Source: Hymenolepis diminuta
Lineage: Eukaryota; Platyhelminthes; Cestoda; Cyclophyllidea; Hymenolepididae
Assembly: GCA_900708905.1 (NCBI GenBank)
Contig: CAADRB010000002.1
Coordinates: forward strand, 3,971,632 to 4,035,631
Direction: 5' to 3'
Length of the DNA stretch: 64,000 nt
How positions within the stretch are numbered: position 1 is the first letter of the stretch; each line of letters starts with the position of its first letter. The translations under genes were made by a program, and so were the position numbers. This document shows, one piece after another, positions 63,472 through 64,000 of the stretch. The notes beneath the pieces were generated by a model. That model was not told the DNA's origin. It made no database searches and was given only the letters and a program-made list of their open reading frames with translations.

Positions 63472-63870
63472 AGTAACACAAAAATTTTACAAGTTCTAAT
63501 TGTGAGAAGCTACTGACATCAAATGAGTCTATTAAATACTAAAGTGGAGGAGATCAAAAAGATACAGAGGGCAGCGTCAATGTATTAAAGAGTCTTGCAT
63601 CAATTGATTTTTCGACTCGAGTTGTACAATACTTACTAAATGGGCAGTTCACGTTCCAAAAATCAAATTTCATGATTCGTACTCCGGATTGCATAAAATG
63701 TTTGGCTGTGACGTTCAGTGCTTATTGGCCGATATTATTTAATGAGAAAGAATAGATCTTGACAATTCAACTGATATATTCTTTCAATGGCTTATAAAGC
63801 CAAATGATTATGCATGATTTTCGGCAGCTTACTAACATAACATGGCAGAGATAAGATAGATGACATAGAC
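63472..63870 (+). repeat. degenerate copy of the 451-bp repeat family
   Basis: This aligns along most of the 26190-26640 arm in the same orientation: CAGTAACACAAAAATTTTAC against CAGTAAAACAAAAAATTTG, then GAAGCTACTGACATC against GAAGCAACTGACATC, CGAGTTGTACAATA, AAATTTCATGAT and the later GAGATAAGATAGAT block. Many substitutions show it is old. Confidence 0.7.
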
Positions 63871-64000
63871 TATTTTTTATTCAAAAGATCAAATGGCATA
63901 ATACTTGGAGCCGAAAGGGTTAGAAATGAAGTAAATTAAATAAATTTTATAATTGAATTCAAGTATTAACATTTAAAATAAATATTGGAAAAAGCTGTAT

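Larger units (their letters stand above)
55407..64000. other. intergenic region after the integrin gene
   Basis: No gene is supported in these 8.6 kb; all ORFs are under 90 codons and lack motifs. It contains the integrin 3' end signal, an LTR-like element near 59.7-59.9 kb, and a diverged copy of the inverted-repeat arm near the end. Confidence 0.6.

Overview
The window looks like a nuclear contig from a parasitic flatworm, most likely a tapeworm (a hymenolepidid-like cestode fits best, a trematode is not excluded). The reasons are AT-rich DNA, genes with GT-AG introns that range from about 30 nt to more than 5 kb, draft-assembly N gaps (10081-10130 and 19189-19191), and three animal genes whose proteins are strongly diverged but recognisable. 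The species assignment is inference; the gene identities are read from the translated sequence.

Layout. Positions 1-4266 (+) hold the last three exons of an RTF1 homologue (Paf1 complex, transcription elongation); the 5' part lies outside the window. Positions 7026-10530 (+) hold a complete MUS81 structure-specific endonuclease gene in about eleven exons, with a 32-nt intron, a probable 7-nt microexon and a GC-AG intron. Positions 10531-40073 are a ~29.5 kb stretch without a supported gene. It contains dispersed repeats, a near-perfect 451-bp inverted repeat around a 2.2 kb loop, LTR-like fragments with TATA or AATAAA signals, and two decayed or orphan exons that look as if they encode signal peptides. 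Positions 40074-55406 (+) hold a complete integrin alpha subunit gene in four exons (1348 aa predicted): a 3.0 kb first exon encodes the propeller and most of the stalk, and a last exon encodes the membrane span, a GFFRR motif and an unusually long tail. Positions 55407-64000 have no supported gene but carry further copies of two of the repeat families.

The three genes are all on the + strand but do not form a pathway: RTF1 acts in transcription, MUS81 in DNA repair, and the integrin in adhesion. Nothing indicates an operon (gaps of 2.8 kb and 29.5 kb). The most interesting items are the inverted-repeat element, a possible soluble integrin isoform made by reading through the first 5' splice site into a nearby polyadenylation signal, the 134-residue integrin tail, the unusual splicing of MUS81, and a family of LTR-like (TRIM-like) elements. 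No computation was run; all alignments were made by eye.
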